Part shown: positions 45,933 to 54,870 of the stretch, piece by piece | Numbering within the stretch: position 1 is the first letter of the stretch | Layout of the letters: each line of letters opens with the position of its first letter | Source: Pseudomonas sp. C1C7 | GTDB taxonomy: Bacteria > Pseudomonadota > Gammaproteobacteria > Pseudomonadales > Pseudomonadaceae | Length of the DNA stretch: 64,000 bases | NCBI RefSeq assembly: GCF_013359595.1 | Contig: NZ_JABFMP010000006.1 | Location: 69,598-133,597, forward strand | Reading direction: 5' to 3' | Notes under the pieces: generated by a model | Database searches by the model: none | What the model saw: the letters and a program-made list of their open reading frames with translations, nothing else | What the model was told of the DNA's origin: nothing | Program-made: the position numbers and the translations under genes

Positions 45933-48644
45933 TCACTTGAGCATGCCCTGCTGGCGCGCCAGGGTGATTGCCGCATAGCGGCTGGACACACCCAATTTGG
46001 CGAGGATGTTTTTCACGTTCCACTTCACGGTGCCAAAAGTGATGTTGAGCGTCAGGGCGATTCGTTTGTTGGACATGGCTTGGGCAACCAGCCCGAGAAT
46101 CTCCAGTTCACGAGGTGTCAGGCTGGCCCGCGGGCCCTCGTTCGAGTGCCTTGGCGCGCTCACCACTGGCGCGGGCTGCGCCTGAGCCGTTTCATGGCAC
46201 AGCAATGCGTTCAAATAGTCGCCGACTGAACCGTCGCCGGCGATTTCGTCCTGCCATTGCGCCAGCAACGACAACAGCGCCGGGCCTTCATCGAGCAGGG
46301 TCCGAACCAGCCCCATCCGGGCGCAGGCATCCACGGCCTGTTGCAGGTAGGCCCGCGCCGACTCCGGCTGATCGAGCATGGCGTGGGCCTGCGCGCCGAG
46401 CAGCCGCGCCCGGACCAATAACCGCCCACGCGCAGACTGTTCGGCGAAGGTGATCACGGTCTGTAGTTGCTCCAGCGTACTGAGCGGATCACGCATTGCC
46501 AGAGCCAGCCGCGCTTTGGACATGGCGGTCTGGCAGGCGATTTCATCGCGCGCCTCTGCGTGCGGACGTTGCGATGCTTCCAGGGCCGTCAGGCGAGTCA
46601 CCAGCTCGCTGGCGCGACGATTTTCTCCTTGCAGCACCAGCACGCGAACTTGCTCGGCCAGCATGAAGGCCAACAACCGGTCCAGGCCCAGTACATGAAA
46701 ATGCGCGCTTTGGGTTTCGAGAAAGTTCAAGGCCGCTTGCGGCGACTCGCGCTGCAAGGTGATACGCGCACGGCAGATGGAGGCGCGACCCATCACATCA
46801 GGCATGGATGAACGCAAGATACCGCTGCGATTGGCCAACACTTGCAGCGCCTCATCGAGCTGATCCAGTTCGTACCAGGCATCGCATAGCGTGGCGGCGC
46901 ACAGATTGGCCGCCACCGAGCCACGGCCATAAGCCTGCTCGGCGCGAGCGTTGACGCTGGTCCCGATACGTTGTGCCTGTTGCGCATTGCCCTCACTGAG
47001 GCTGGTCAGTGCCCGGGTGTTTTCAAAGACCAGCGCCATGTCGTTGTCGCAGTGACTCAGATCAACGGGATGCTGTTCATGAAGCTTTCGGGCGTCGTCC
47101 GGGCGCCCCACTGACAGGTAGGCCGTGGCGAGGGCTGACAGACTGATGTAGCGCAGGGAGTGGTTTTCCAGCGGCGTCTGAAGGGTCGGTTCCAGCAACC
47201 CGATGACCCGGCGGGGCTCATCCAGTTGCAACGCGATGGCGGCATCGGCCAGCACCAGTTTCGAGGAGATCGCCGGCAGGCGCGACGCCTCGCTGCGGCG
47301 TATCTGTTCCAGCCAGCGCTGGGCCTTTTCCGGTCGGGCCGTGAAGGCATACGTCAGGCAGCCCATGATGAACAGTTGCGGATGGGCGAACAAAATGTCC
47401 TGGGGCAGGCGTTCGAGCAGGTGCAGCATCGGACTGGTGTAAGCCATGCTCCAGGTCGTCGATGCGGCTTGTTCCATGGCCTTGACGGCATCGTCGCGGT
47501 CACCGCCCAGGTTGGCGTGGCGCACGGCCTCCACCAGATAATCATGCTCGGCAAACCACTGGCTGGCGAGGCGATGAAGCGCCTGGACCTTAGCCTCGCC
47601 GTGGCACAACAGACGCTGGATGAGAAACTCGCCGAACAGCGGGTGAAAGCGATACCAGGGCGTACTGTCATCGGACTCGATGCGATGAATCAGCAGATTC
47701 TCGTCTTCGGCGCGCTTGATCATGTCCCGGACGTGAGCGCTTCCCGTCACGAACTCGCTCAGATCGGCGTTGAAGCGGCGCAGGATCGAGACTTTTTCCA
47801 TGAACTCCAGCAACTCGGATGGCAAACAGGCCAGCACGTCTTCGGTCAGGTACGCCTGCAGATCCGCCGAGTTGCGCAGGATCGAGCGCAACTGCGAACG
47901 CCGCGTCGGGCGCACCCGCAACATGGTTGCAATGGGTTGCAGGCTGGCGGGCCAGCCATTGGTCAAATCATGAATCAACCGTTCCTCGTCGGCCGTCAGC
48001 GCCAGGGTGCTGAGGTTCTGCTTGAAGAAGTCCCGGGTCTCGTCCAGATCGAACGGCAACTCGACGGTATCGATCTCGGCGACATGCCCCTGCATGCGCA
48101 ACCGCCCCAGGCTCAATGGCGGTGTCGTCCGCGAAGCGATGGTGACGTGCAGGTTGGCCGGACAATGGTCGAACAATTTCTGCATCAGGCGATGTGAGGC
48201 CGGAGAATCGACATGATGAAAATCGTCGAGCAGCAGGTGCAACTCTCTTTCAATGTTTTGCGCCGCATGGGTGACCAGGGCGATCAAGGCGTTGATCGAC
48301 TGCTCGCTGCCGTCACTGTTGAGCCAATCCTGTTCGATGCCGATGCCCAGGCGTTGCAAGGCCGCCAGTAAATAGGAAAGGAAGCTGGCGAACTGCCGGT
48401 CATCAAGGCTGAACGAAACCCAGGCTACATCCAGCCCTGCTTTCATCAACTCCAGGCGCCACTGGGCCAGAAGAATCGTTTTACCGAACCCCGCCCCTCC
48501 GGTAATCAGGCTGGCACTGCACGGTTGCGACTCGCGCAGGCGCGCCAACAGATGCGCGCGCGGGATATGCCGGGCACTCAGGCGCGGCGGCGAGAACTTG
48601 GTGGCGACCAACAGATCGCCGGCGTTGATGACATTTGTCTGCAT
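45933..48644 (-). CDS. MalT-like LuxR family ATP-dependent regulator
   Basis: The 903-residue protein has an N-terminal STAND NTPase (Walker A GGAGFGKT at 49-56, Walker B LHLLLDDFHHV) and a long tetratricopeptide-like middle. At the C terminus is a LuxR helix-turn-helix (LTPRELEILGLVAQAMSNKR, then FGTVKWNVKNILAKLGVSSR). MalT and AlkS share this layout: they bind an inducer and ATP, multimerise and activate promoters. A longer frame to 49403 exists, but GGAGA 8 bases before ATG 48644 and the domain start fix this end. It is divergent from the crotonase-thiolase-SDR-ligase operon. Confidence 0.93.
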   Translation of the reverse strand: MQTNVINAGDLLVATKFSPPRLSARHIPRAHLLARLRESQPCSASLITGGAGFGKTILLAQWRLELMKAGLDVAWVSFSLDDRQFASFLSYLLAALQRLGIGIEQDWLNSDGSEQSINALIALVTHAAQNIERELHLLLDDFHHVDSPASHRLMQKLFDHCPANLHVTIASRTTPPLSLGRLRMQGHVAEIDTVELPFDLDETRDFFKQNLSTLALTADEERLIHDLTNGWPASLQPIATMLRVRPTRRSQLRSILRNSADLQAYLTEDVLACLPSELLEFMEKVSILRRFNADLSEFVTGSAHVRDMIKRAEDENLLIHRIESDDSTPWYRFHPLFGEFLIQRLLCHGEAKVQALHRLASQWFAEHDYLVEAVRHANLGGDRDDAVKAMEQAASTTWSMAYTSPMLHLLERLPQDILFAHPQLFIMGCLTYAFTARPEKAQRWLEQIRRSEASRLPAISSKLVLADAAIALQLDEPRRVIGLLEPTLQTPLENHSLRYISLSALATAYLSVGRPDDARKLHEQHPVDLSHCDNDMALVFENTRALTSLSEGNAQQAQRIGTSVNARAEQAYGRGSVAANLCAATLCDAWYELDQLDEALQVLANRSGILRSSMPDVMGRASICRARITLQRESPQAALNFLETQSAHFHVLGLDRLLAFMLAEQVRVLVLQGENRRASELVTRLTALEASQRPHAEARDEIACQTAMSKARLALAMRDPLSTLEQLQTVITFAEQSARGRLLVRARLLGAQAHAMLDQPESARAYLQQAVDACARMGLVRTLLDEGPALLSLLAQWQDEIAGDGSVGDYLNALLCHETAQAQPAPVVSAPRHSNEGPRASLTPRELEILGLVAQAMSNKRIALTLNITFGTVKWNVKNILAKLGVSSRYAAITLARQQGMLK

Positions 48645-48715
48645 GATTGGGTCTCCGCCCTTTGGCTTATTGCCTGTATGTGCGGCACATCCTGCAACAG
48701 ACGAAGCGACGCTCG

Positions 48716-48736
48716 CCCCGTCCGCAAGGGGGGGGG
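48716..48736. promoter_or_regulatory. C-rich/G-rich palindrome, site 5
   Basis: CCCC-GTCCGCAA-GGGGGGGGG lies midway between the MalT-like gene (72 bases) and the divergent crotonase gene (74 bases). The run of nine G is notable in itself. Confidence 0.5.
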
Positions 48737-48809
48737 ATCGAGTCTGAGGGACTCGCGTAATTTCCAATCCAGACAGAAACGTCAATTGCATGTTGATCGA
48801 GGATTGGAG

Positions 48810-49583
48810 ATGAGCGAGTCCGTTTCTTTTGAACTCAAGGGCCAGGTGGGCTGGGTCACCTTGACCCGCCCGAAAGCCATGAACGCCCTTAACCGTGAAA
48901 TGCTGGAGGCCATGACCGCCCGCCTGAACGCCTGGGAACATGACGATCAGGTCCGCGTCGTGGTCCTGACCGCCACCGGTCCGGCCTTCTGTGCCGGCGC
49001 TGACCTCAAGGCCGGCGGCACACCACAGCCTGGCGAGAAAGACCTGCTGGACACCATCGTCACTTTCTTCGACGCGCTGCGTGCCTTTCCCAAGCCAGTA
49101 ATTGCCGCCGTCAACGGTATGGCCTTGGCCGGTGGTCTGGAAACCGTACTGTGCTGCGATCTGGTGATTGCCGCGCAAAGTGCTCGCTTCGGTGATGCCC
49201 ACTCCAATTTCGGCGTATTCCCCGGTGGCGGTGGCGCGGCGGTATTGCCCCGCAAGATTCCGGAGAACATCGCCAAATACATGCTGTTCACCGGTGACGC
49301 CCTGCCCGCCCAGGACATGAAGAACTACGGCCTGGTCAGCGAAGTGGTTGCTGATGAGGAACTGGTCGATCGCGTCCAGGCCCTGGGCGACAAACTGGCG
49401 CAAAAAAGCCCGCTAGTGCTGCGCAAGATGAAAAAAGTGGCCGACGAAGCTGGCGACAAGACCCGCGCCGACGCGTTGCGCCAGGAACTGCTGGAACTGC
49501 GTAACCACCAGCGCTCCTACGACATGGCCGAGGGCGTGCGCGCCTTCGCCGAGAAGCGCAAACCGGATTTCAAGGGCTACTGA
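48810..49583 (+). CDS. Enoyl-CoA hydratase/isomerase family protein, first gene of the plus-strand operon
   Basis: The 257-residue crotonase has TGPAFCAGADLKAGG (oxyanion hole) and AGGLETVLCCDLV with the first catalytic Glu. The second catalytic Glu position holds His (FGDAHSNFGVFPGGGG), so the reaction may not be plain hydration. GAGGA lies 7 bases before ATG 48810. It is followed by thiolase, SDR and ligase genes in one direction, with short gaps. The substrate cannot be deduced. Confidence 0.9.
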   Translation: MSESVSFELKGQVGWVTLTRPKAMNALNREMLEAMTARLNAWEHDDQVRVVVLTATGPAFCAGADLKAGGTPQPGEKDLLDTIVTFFDALRAFPKPVIAAVNGMALAGGLETVLCCDLVIAAQSARFGDAHSNFGVFPGGGGAAVLPRKIPENIAKYMLFTGDALPAQDMKNYGLVSEVVADEELVDRVQALGDKLAQKSPLVLRKMKKVADEAGDKTRADALRQELLELRNHQRSYDMAEGVRAFAEKRKPDFKGY

Positions 49584-49624
49584 GTCAGGTGCCCGGCCTT
49601 TTTCCTCAACTATTCGAGGCAACC

Positions 49625-50869
49625 ATGGAAAACGTATACATCGTCGGCGTCGGCATGACCGCCTTCGGCCGTCACACCGACAAGACCATCAAGCAACTGA
49701 CCGCCTGGGCGGTAGAAGATGCACTGAAGGATGCCGATTGCGACCGGAAGTGGGTCCAGGTCGGATTCTTCGGCAACTGCACCCAGGGCCACTTTGATGG
49801 CCAGCACATGATCCGTGGTCAAGTGGCACTCTTGCCGCTGGGCCTGGACAGCATCCCGATCTTCAACATCGAAGGGGCTTGCGCCTCTTCGAGCCATGCC
49901 TTCAACCTGGCCGTGACCCAGTTGCAGGCCGGTGCTGCCGATGTGGCTTTGGCTGTGGGCGCCGAGAAGATGTTCTACAGCGACAAGGCAAAAATGTTCT
50001 CGGCGTTCGAGTCCGCCTGGGACATCGAAACCTTCGAGGAAAACAAGCATTACCTGGCGAGCATGGGCAAGGGCATCGTGCCGCCTGCCGGCTCGCAATC
50101 GGAAAAACCTTACAGCCCGTTCATGGACGTCTACGCGGCCCTGGGTCGTGGCGGCCTGATGGAGCGTTATGGCATTACCCAGCGCCAGTTGGCTGCCGTG
50201 TCCTCGAAGAACCATGGCCACTCGGTGCACAACGAGCGCTCCCAGTACCGCAATGCCATGAGCATTGAGGAAATCCTCGCCGCCCCGCCGATCACCTACC
50301 CGATCACCCTGCCGATGTGCTCGCCGATTTCCGATGGCGCCGCCGCCGTCATCCTCTGCACTGAATCGGCATTCAAGAAATACGGTTTCAACAAGAACCG
50401 TGCCGTCAAGGTTCTGGCTAGCGTCGTGCGCTCTGCCTCGGCCCGGGCAGCCGAAGACTTCGACAAAGGTTGCACCCACCTGGCCGGCAAGGCGGCGTTC
50501 GAGCAGGCAGGCATCAGCCCGCAAGATGTCGATGTGGCTGAAGTGCATGACGCCACCGCTATCGGCGAGCTGCTGGCGATCGAGGCCCTGGGCCTGTGCG
50601 AACCGGGCATGAGCGGTGTGATGGCCGAACGTGGCGACAGCGCCCTGGGTGGCCGGTTGCCGGTCAACCCGTCCGGCGGCCTGGAGTCCAAGGGGCATCC
50701 GATCGGCGCCACCGGCATCGGCCAGATCTTCGAGCTGGTCGAGCAACTGCGTGGCAACTGTGGCCCGCGTCAGGTCGAAGGTGCCCGAATCGCCTTGCAA
50801 GGCAACGGCGGCGGTCTGTGGCGTGTGGAAGAGTCCACCGAGCACGTCGGCATTTTCGGCCGCGCCTGA
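49625..50869 (+). CDS. SCP2-type thiolase, second paralogue
   Basis: The 414-residue thiolase has the active Cys in NIEGACASSSHAF, VAEVHDATAIGE with its His, and GHPIGATG. The C-terminal Cys seen in the other thiolase is absent (GNGGGLWRVEE), typical of thiolase-like lipid-transfer proteins that often work with a partner. GAGG lies 5 bases before the ATG. It is the second gene of the crotonase-thiolase-SDR-ligase operon. Confidence 0.9.
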   Translation: MENVYIVGVGMTAFGRHTDKTIKQLTAWAVEDALKDADCDRKWVQVGFFGNCTQGHFDGQHMIRGQVALLPLGLDSIPIFNIEGACASSSHAFNLAVTQLQAGAADVALAVGAEKMFYSDKAKMFSAFESAWDIETFEENKHYLASMGKGIVPPAGSQSEKPYSPFMDVYAALGRGGLMERYGITQRQLAAVSSKNHGHSVHNERSQYRNAMSIEEILAAPPITYPITLPMCSPISDGAAAVILCTESAFKKYGFNKNRAVKVLASVVRSASARAAEDFDKGCTHLAGKAAFEQAGISPQDVDVAEVHDATAIGELLAIEALGLCEPGMSGVMAERGDSALGGRLPVNPSGGLESKGHPIGATGIGQIFELVEQLRGNCGPRQVEGARIALQGNGGGLWRVEESTEHVGIFGRA

Positions 50870-50953
50870 TCGTTTATGGAGGGCGGCGACTCATTGGAAA
50901 CCACGCATTTCCTGCGCCGCACTCCACCTACTATGATTTCACCAGAGGAAAAT

Positions 50954-51877
50954 ATGATGACCATTCGTTTTGATGATCGCGTTGCTATCGTCACCGGCGC
51001 CGGCAACGGCCTTGGCCGCGTTCATGCATTGAACCTGGCGGCGCGCGGCGCCAAGGTTGTGATCAACGACTTCGGCGGTAGCCGCGACGGTTCCGGCAGC
51101 TCGTCTGACGCCGCCCTGGCGGTGGTCGAGGAAATCCGCCAGGCCGGTGGCGTCGCCATTGCCAACGGCGCCAACGTGGCCGACTACGAACAGGTCCAGG
51201 CCATGGTCAAACAAACGGTCGAAGCCTTCGGTCGCGTCGACATCCTGATCAACAACGCCGGCATCCTGCGCGACAAATCGTTCGCCAAGATGGAAATGGC
51301 TGATATCAAGGCAGTGATCGATGTGCACCTGATGGGCTCGATCAACTGCACCAAGGCAGTGTGGGAGCTGATGCGCGAGCAGAACTATGGCCGCATTCTG
51401 ATGACCACCTCGGCCGCCGGCCTGTTCGGCAACTTCGGCCAGGCCAACTATGGCGCGGCGAAGATGGCGGTGGTGGGCCTGATGAACATGCTCGCCATCG
51501 AAGGCCGCAAGAACAACATCCTGGTCAACACCCTGGCGCCAATGGCGGCCACCCGCATGACCGAGGACGTGATGCCGGCCGAACTGCTGGCGGCCAGCCG
51601 TCCTGAGCAAGTCACCCCGGGCGCATTGTTCCTGGTCAGCGAAAACGCACCGACCAAGCTGATTCTCGGGGCCGGTGCCGGCGTGTTCTCCGCCGTGCGC
51701 ATGGAAGAGACCGCTCCGGTGTACATCGGCAACGAGGATCTGACACCGGAAGCCGTTGAGGCGCACATGGCGCAGATCACCGACTGGAGCACTGCCGTGG
51801 AGCGTTTCGACGCCAACGCGCAGGTCAAGGAGTTCATTGACACTGCCATGGCGGCCATCAAGGCTCGTCAGGCCTGA
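50954..51877 (+). CDS. SDR 3-hydroxyacyl-CoA dehydrogenase (MFE-2/17beta-HSD4-like)
   Basis: This 307-residue short-chain dehydrogenase has the NAD motif TGAGNGLGR, the NNAGI motif and the catalytic Ser-Tyr-Lys (MTTSAAG, NYGAAKMA). VINDFGG and the long C-terminal extension with PVYIGNEDLT match the dehydrogenase unit of peroxisomal multifunctional enzyme type 2. That enzyme oxidises (R)-3-hydroxyacyl-CoA, the product of MaoC-type hydratases. The adjacent MaoC gene in the other operon therefore fits. AGAGGAAA precedes the tandem ATGATG. Confidence 0.9.
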   Translation: MMTIRFDDRVAIVTGAGNGLGRVHALNLAARGAKVVINDFGGSRDGSGSSSDAALAVVEEIRQAGGVAIANGANVADYEQVQAMVKQTVEAFGRVDILINNAGILRDKSFAKMEMADIKAVIDVHLMGSINCTKAVWELMREQNYGRILMTTSAAGLFGNFGQANYGAAKMAVVGLMNMLAIEGRKNNILVNTLAPMAATRMTEDVMPAELLAASRPEQVTPGALFLVSENAPTKLILGAGAGVFSAVRMEETAPVYIGNEDLTPEAVEAHMAQITDWSTAVERFDANAQVKEFIDTAMAAIKARQA

Positions 51878-51961
51878 GTATTGCCGGGCCCTCGCTCGGG
51901 TTAAACTCGCGACGATGATCGCAACGGGCGTGCAGCCACACGCCCGGACGGAGAATGAACA

Positions 51962-53533
51962 ATGACAATAATGAACTTCGCACACACGGTCGGTAACCTG
52001 GCCGTGCGGTTCGGCGATCGGGAAGCCCTGGTCAACATCGAGCGCAATCGCCGCTACAACTTCCGTGAACTCCACTCGCTGACCAACCGCGTCGTCAACA
52101 TGCTGCGCGGGCGTCTTGGGCTTCGCCGCGGGGATGTCTACCTGTGCATCCTGGAAAACGACAACATCTCGCTGTTCCATGCCTGGACGGCGCTCAAGGG
52201 CGACGCCGCCGCTGCCTACGCGAACTATCGCGACGCTTTCGAAGAGCATCGCTGGCAAATCGAATTCCTGCGCCCCAAAGTGGTGTTCATCGAGAACGCG
52301 TTGATCGATCGTTACTTCGACTCGCTTCACGATCAGGGCATCACCGTCGTCTGCATGGACCCTCCAGAACACCCGCGTGCCGGCCTGTTGTATTTCTGGG
52401 ACCTGCTCGACGGCGTGCCGGATCACAATCCGGGCGTCGACAACGACACTCAAAAGGACACGCTGGTCTATCGCTTCACCGGCGGCACCACCGGTCAGAG
52501 CAAGTGCGTGGCCTATACCATCGAAAACTGGATGGCGTTGCGCGACTCGATGTACCTGGAAGCCGAGCAACCCTATCAGCCGGACACCCGCTTCCTGCAC
52601 ATGGCGCCCATCAGCCATGGCTCCGGACTGGGGCTGCTGCCGACGCTGTACCGCGGCGGCTGTACCCTGACCCAAAACGTCCCGGACCTGGCCCGCCTGT
52701 GCCGCAATATCGAAGCAGAAAAGGTCACCATGACCCTGCTCGTGCCGACCATGATCTATCGCCTGCTGGAATTGCCTGAATCACGGGATTATGACCTGTC
52801 TTCGCTGCAGACCATGGCCTACGGGGCAGCACCGATGAGCCCGGCCAAGCTGCGCCAGGCACAGGAACGCTTCGGCAATATTTTCATGCAGATCTACGGC
52901 GCCACTGAGTGCCTGCATGCCGTGGCGTTGCTCGGCAAGGCCGATCATCTGACCCAGAACGATAAACAACTGTCTTCGGCCGGGCGCATTGCTGTCGGCG
53001 CGGAGATCCTGATCGTCGATGACAATGGTCAGGAAGTGCCTTTGGGCACGACGGGTGAGTTGTGGGTGCGTTCCCGGGGCACCATTTCGGGTTACTTCAA
53101 TAACCCGCAAGGCACGGCGCAGGAATTCCACAATGGTTACTGGAAATCCGGCGACCTGGGTTACATCGATCAGGAGGGCTTTCTGTACCTGGTTGACCGC
53201 AAGAAAGACATGATCATCACCGGTGGTTTCAACGTGTACGCCATCGAGGTGGAGGCGGCGCTCAATGCCCACCCTGCGGTGTTGAACTCGGCCGTCGTGG
53301 GTATTCCACATGAAGAGTGGGGTGAGGCGGTGCATGCCGAAGTGATCCTCAAGGATGGCCAGATCGTCTCGGTCGATGCGTTGATCGAGCACGTCAAGGG
53401 GCGCCTGGGTCGCTTCAAGGCACCCAAGTCCGTCCAGTTTGTCGACGCCCTCCCGCTCAGTGTCGTGGGTAAGGTGCTGCGCCGTCAGGTGCGTGAAAAG
53501 TACTGGAAAGACAAGACGCGTTGCGTGTCCTGA
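51962..53533 (+). CDS. Acyl-CoA ligase (AMP-forming), second paralogue
   Basis: This 523-residue ANL enzyme is closely related to the ligase at 36263-37840: both share YRFTGGTTG, YGATEC, KSGDLGY or RSGDLGY, DRKKDxIITGGFNVY and VGKVLRRQV. GGAGA lies 7 bases before ATG 51962. It is the last gene of the plus-strand operon and is followed by a terminator. Two related ligases in one cluster may activate different intermediates, or one may act on the starting acid and one on a ring or chain product; this is inference. Confidence 0.93.
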   Translation: MTIMNFAHTVGNLAVRFGDREALVNIERNRRYNFRELHSLTNRVVNMLRGRLGLRRGDVYLCILENDNISLFHAWTALKGDAAAAYANYRDAFEEHRWQIEFLRPKVVFIENALIDRYFDSLHDQGITVVCMDPPEHPRAGLLYFWDLLDGVPDHNPGVDNDTQKDTLVYRFTGGTTGQSKCVAYTIENWMALRDSMYLEAEQPYQPDTRFLHMAPISHGSGLGLLPTLYRGGCTLTQNVPDLARLCRNIEAEKVTMTLLVPTMIYRLLELPESRDYDLSSLQTMAYGAAPMSPAKLRQAQERFGNIFMQIYGATECLHAVALLGKADHLTQNDKQLSSAGRIAVGAEILIVDDNGQEVPLGTTGELWVRSRGTISGYFNNPQGTAQEFHNGYWKSGDLGYIDQEGFLYLVDRKKDMIITGGFNVYAIEVEAALNAHPAVLNSAVVGIPHEEWGEAVHAEVILKDGQIVSVDALIEHVKGRLGRFKAPKSVQFVDALPLSVVGKVLRRQVREKYWKDKTRCVS

Positions 53534-53575
53534 TTCGCTGTTTGTTCTGAACGTTTACCCCTTCGTTTTCGCCCT

Positions 53576-53624
53576 GATGTCCCCTACCGCCCTTGGTCAG
53601 GCTGGGGACATCGGGGCTTTTTTT
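53576..53624 (+). terminator. Intrinsic terminator of the plus-strand operon
   Basis: GATGTCCCC (53576-53584) pairs with GGGGACATC (53604-53612), followed by GGGGC and seven T. It lies 43 bases after the ligase stop. Confidence 0.85.
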
Positions 53625-53682
53625 GCGGGTTATCTTGCAGGTGGGACTGGTTTGGCGTAGCTATTTTCGGTCGACTTGTTCC

Positions 53683-53783
53683 CTGTAGGAGCGAGCCTGC
53701 TCGCGAAAAACGTGCAGACAACGCGGTCATTCAGAAATCCCGTGTCATCGTTGACGTCCATCGCGAGCAAGCATCTCCCACAG
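53683..53783. repeat. Paired REP element (BIME-like), right half decayed
   Basis: CTGTAGGAGCGAGCCTGCTC at 53683 and an imperfect inverted copy (TCGCGAGCAAGC, ending CCCACAG) at 53783. It lies between convergent genes. Confidence 0.8.
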
Positions 53784-53797
53784 TATGTTCTTGTCCC

Positions 53798-54838
53798 TCA
53801 GGATGCCGGCTGTGCCTGGGGCAATTTCCAGCTGCCGTCCAGAATTGACTTCTGCGGCAGATAGAACCGCACCATGTAGTTCCACCCCGGCATGATCGGC
53901 AGGCAATTGTCCGTGCTGGCCGTGCAACCGCCAAACTGCACGGACACTCGCCCGCTCTGGTCTTTCTTCGCGGTCAGATTGTTGAGGGTGTAGGCCTCAA
54001 GAGCATTTGGCCGAAACCGGCCATCGGCATCGTAAACACTGATCGACCAGAAGGCTTGAACCGGTACCTGGTCCACGACCAGGCGATAAGGGGTCAGACC
54101 ATCGTTACGTTCAGGTGTGACGATTTGGTAAAACGCGTCTTTCTGCGGATTGCCGCCCCATGCGGTTGCGCTGCCGATCAAGTGCCGTACCGGGTCCACG
54201 TCAGAGGTCTTGCCGAACATATCCCTTGAATCGTCCAGCGACTGGCCCAAAACGGCCAACGCATCGCGAATCCTGGCCCGGCTCGATTCATCCCACTCCG
54301 GCACGTCGAAGCGCCCCGGCCCATTGGCCTGGGTCACGGCGATGGCGTCCTGCAGAGCATGGACTTGGCTCAGGTCCGCAGGATCAGCCGGATTCACCAG
54401 GATCCGCACACCGAGCATGACGTAGCGGGTGCCCACCTGCGCCCGGCTCACGGTGTACTGGCCGGCGGCATAATCAACATCCACCACATGATGGTCTTCG
54501 TTGATCAGGGCCAACGAGATATAGCGCTTGCCCGCATTCGGCAGGGTGATGCTGACAGGCCCGGCATCCAGATCGAAGACTGCGGTGGAATAAAGCGTAT
54601 CGCGGTTGGGCCGCACGACGGTCTGGGCGCCTGCGGGGACCAGTTGCCGCCAATGGAAGAACTGGCCCAGCCCTGCTGCCCGTTTGATGGTCATGGCGAA
54701 ATACCGATCAGACTCGGCTCGGGCAAAATTGTCGACCGTTACCGGTACCTGCGCGCCCGGCAATACCTGACTATGTGCGGCGGGAAGACCGGTCGCCAGC
54801 AACGCGCAAGACGCCAGCAGCACTTTCCATTCGTTCAT
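53798..54838 (-). CDS. DUF1254/DUF1214 exported protein, first of a tandem pair
   Basis: The 346-residue protein has a signal peptide (MNEWKVLLASCALLATGLPA, cleavage near AHS). The DUF1254 part has VVRPNRDTLYSTAVFDLDAG and YISLALINEDHHVVDVDYAAG. The C-terminal DUF1214 part has FWSISVYDADGRF, NALEAYTLNN and MPGWNYMVRFYLPQ. Function is unknown; members are exported and often lie in catabolic or stress clusters. ATG 54838 follows AAGGA. It is downstream of a second DUF1254 gene by 32 bases, and the two share low but visible similarity. Confidence 0.88.
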   Translation of the reverse strand: MNEWKVLLASCALLATGLPAAHSQVLPGAQVPVTVDNFARAESDRYFAMTIKRAAGLGQFFHWRQLVPAGAQTVVRPNRDTLYSTAVFDLDAGPVSITLPNAGKRYISLALINEDHHVVDVDYAAGQYTVSRAQVGTRYVMLGVRILVNPADPADLSQVHALQDAIAVTQANGPGRFDVPEWDESSRARIRDALAVLGQSLDDSRDMFGKTSDVDPVRHLIGSATAWGGNPQKDAFYQIVTPERNDGLTPYRLVVDQVPVQAFWSISVYDADGRFRPNALEAYTLNNLTAKKDQSGRVSVQFGGCTASTDNCLPIMPGWNYMVRFYLPQKSILDGSWKLPQAQPAS

Positions 54839-54870
54839 TGGTTTGTCCTTGGTAATAGTAGATAGGCGTT

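Noticed and set aside
50939..52675. Open frame of 578 codons antisense to the SDR and ligase genes
   Set aside because: It runs through three units on the other strand with no recognisable domain.
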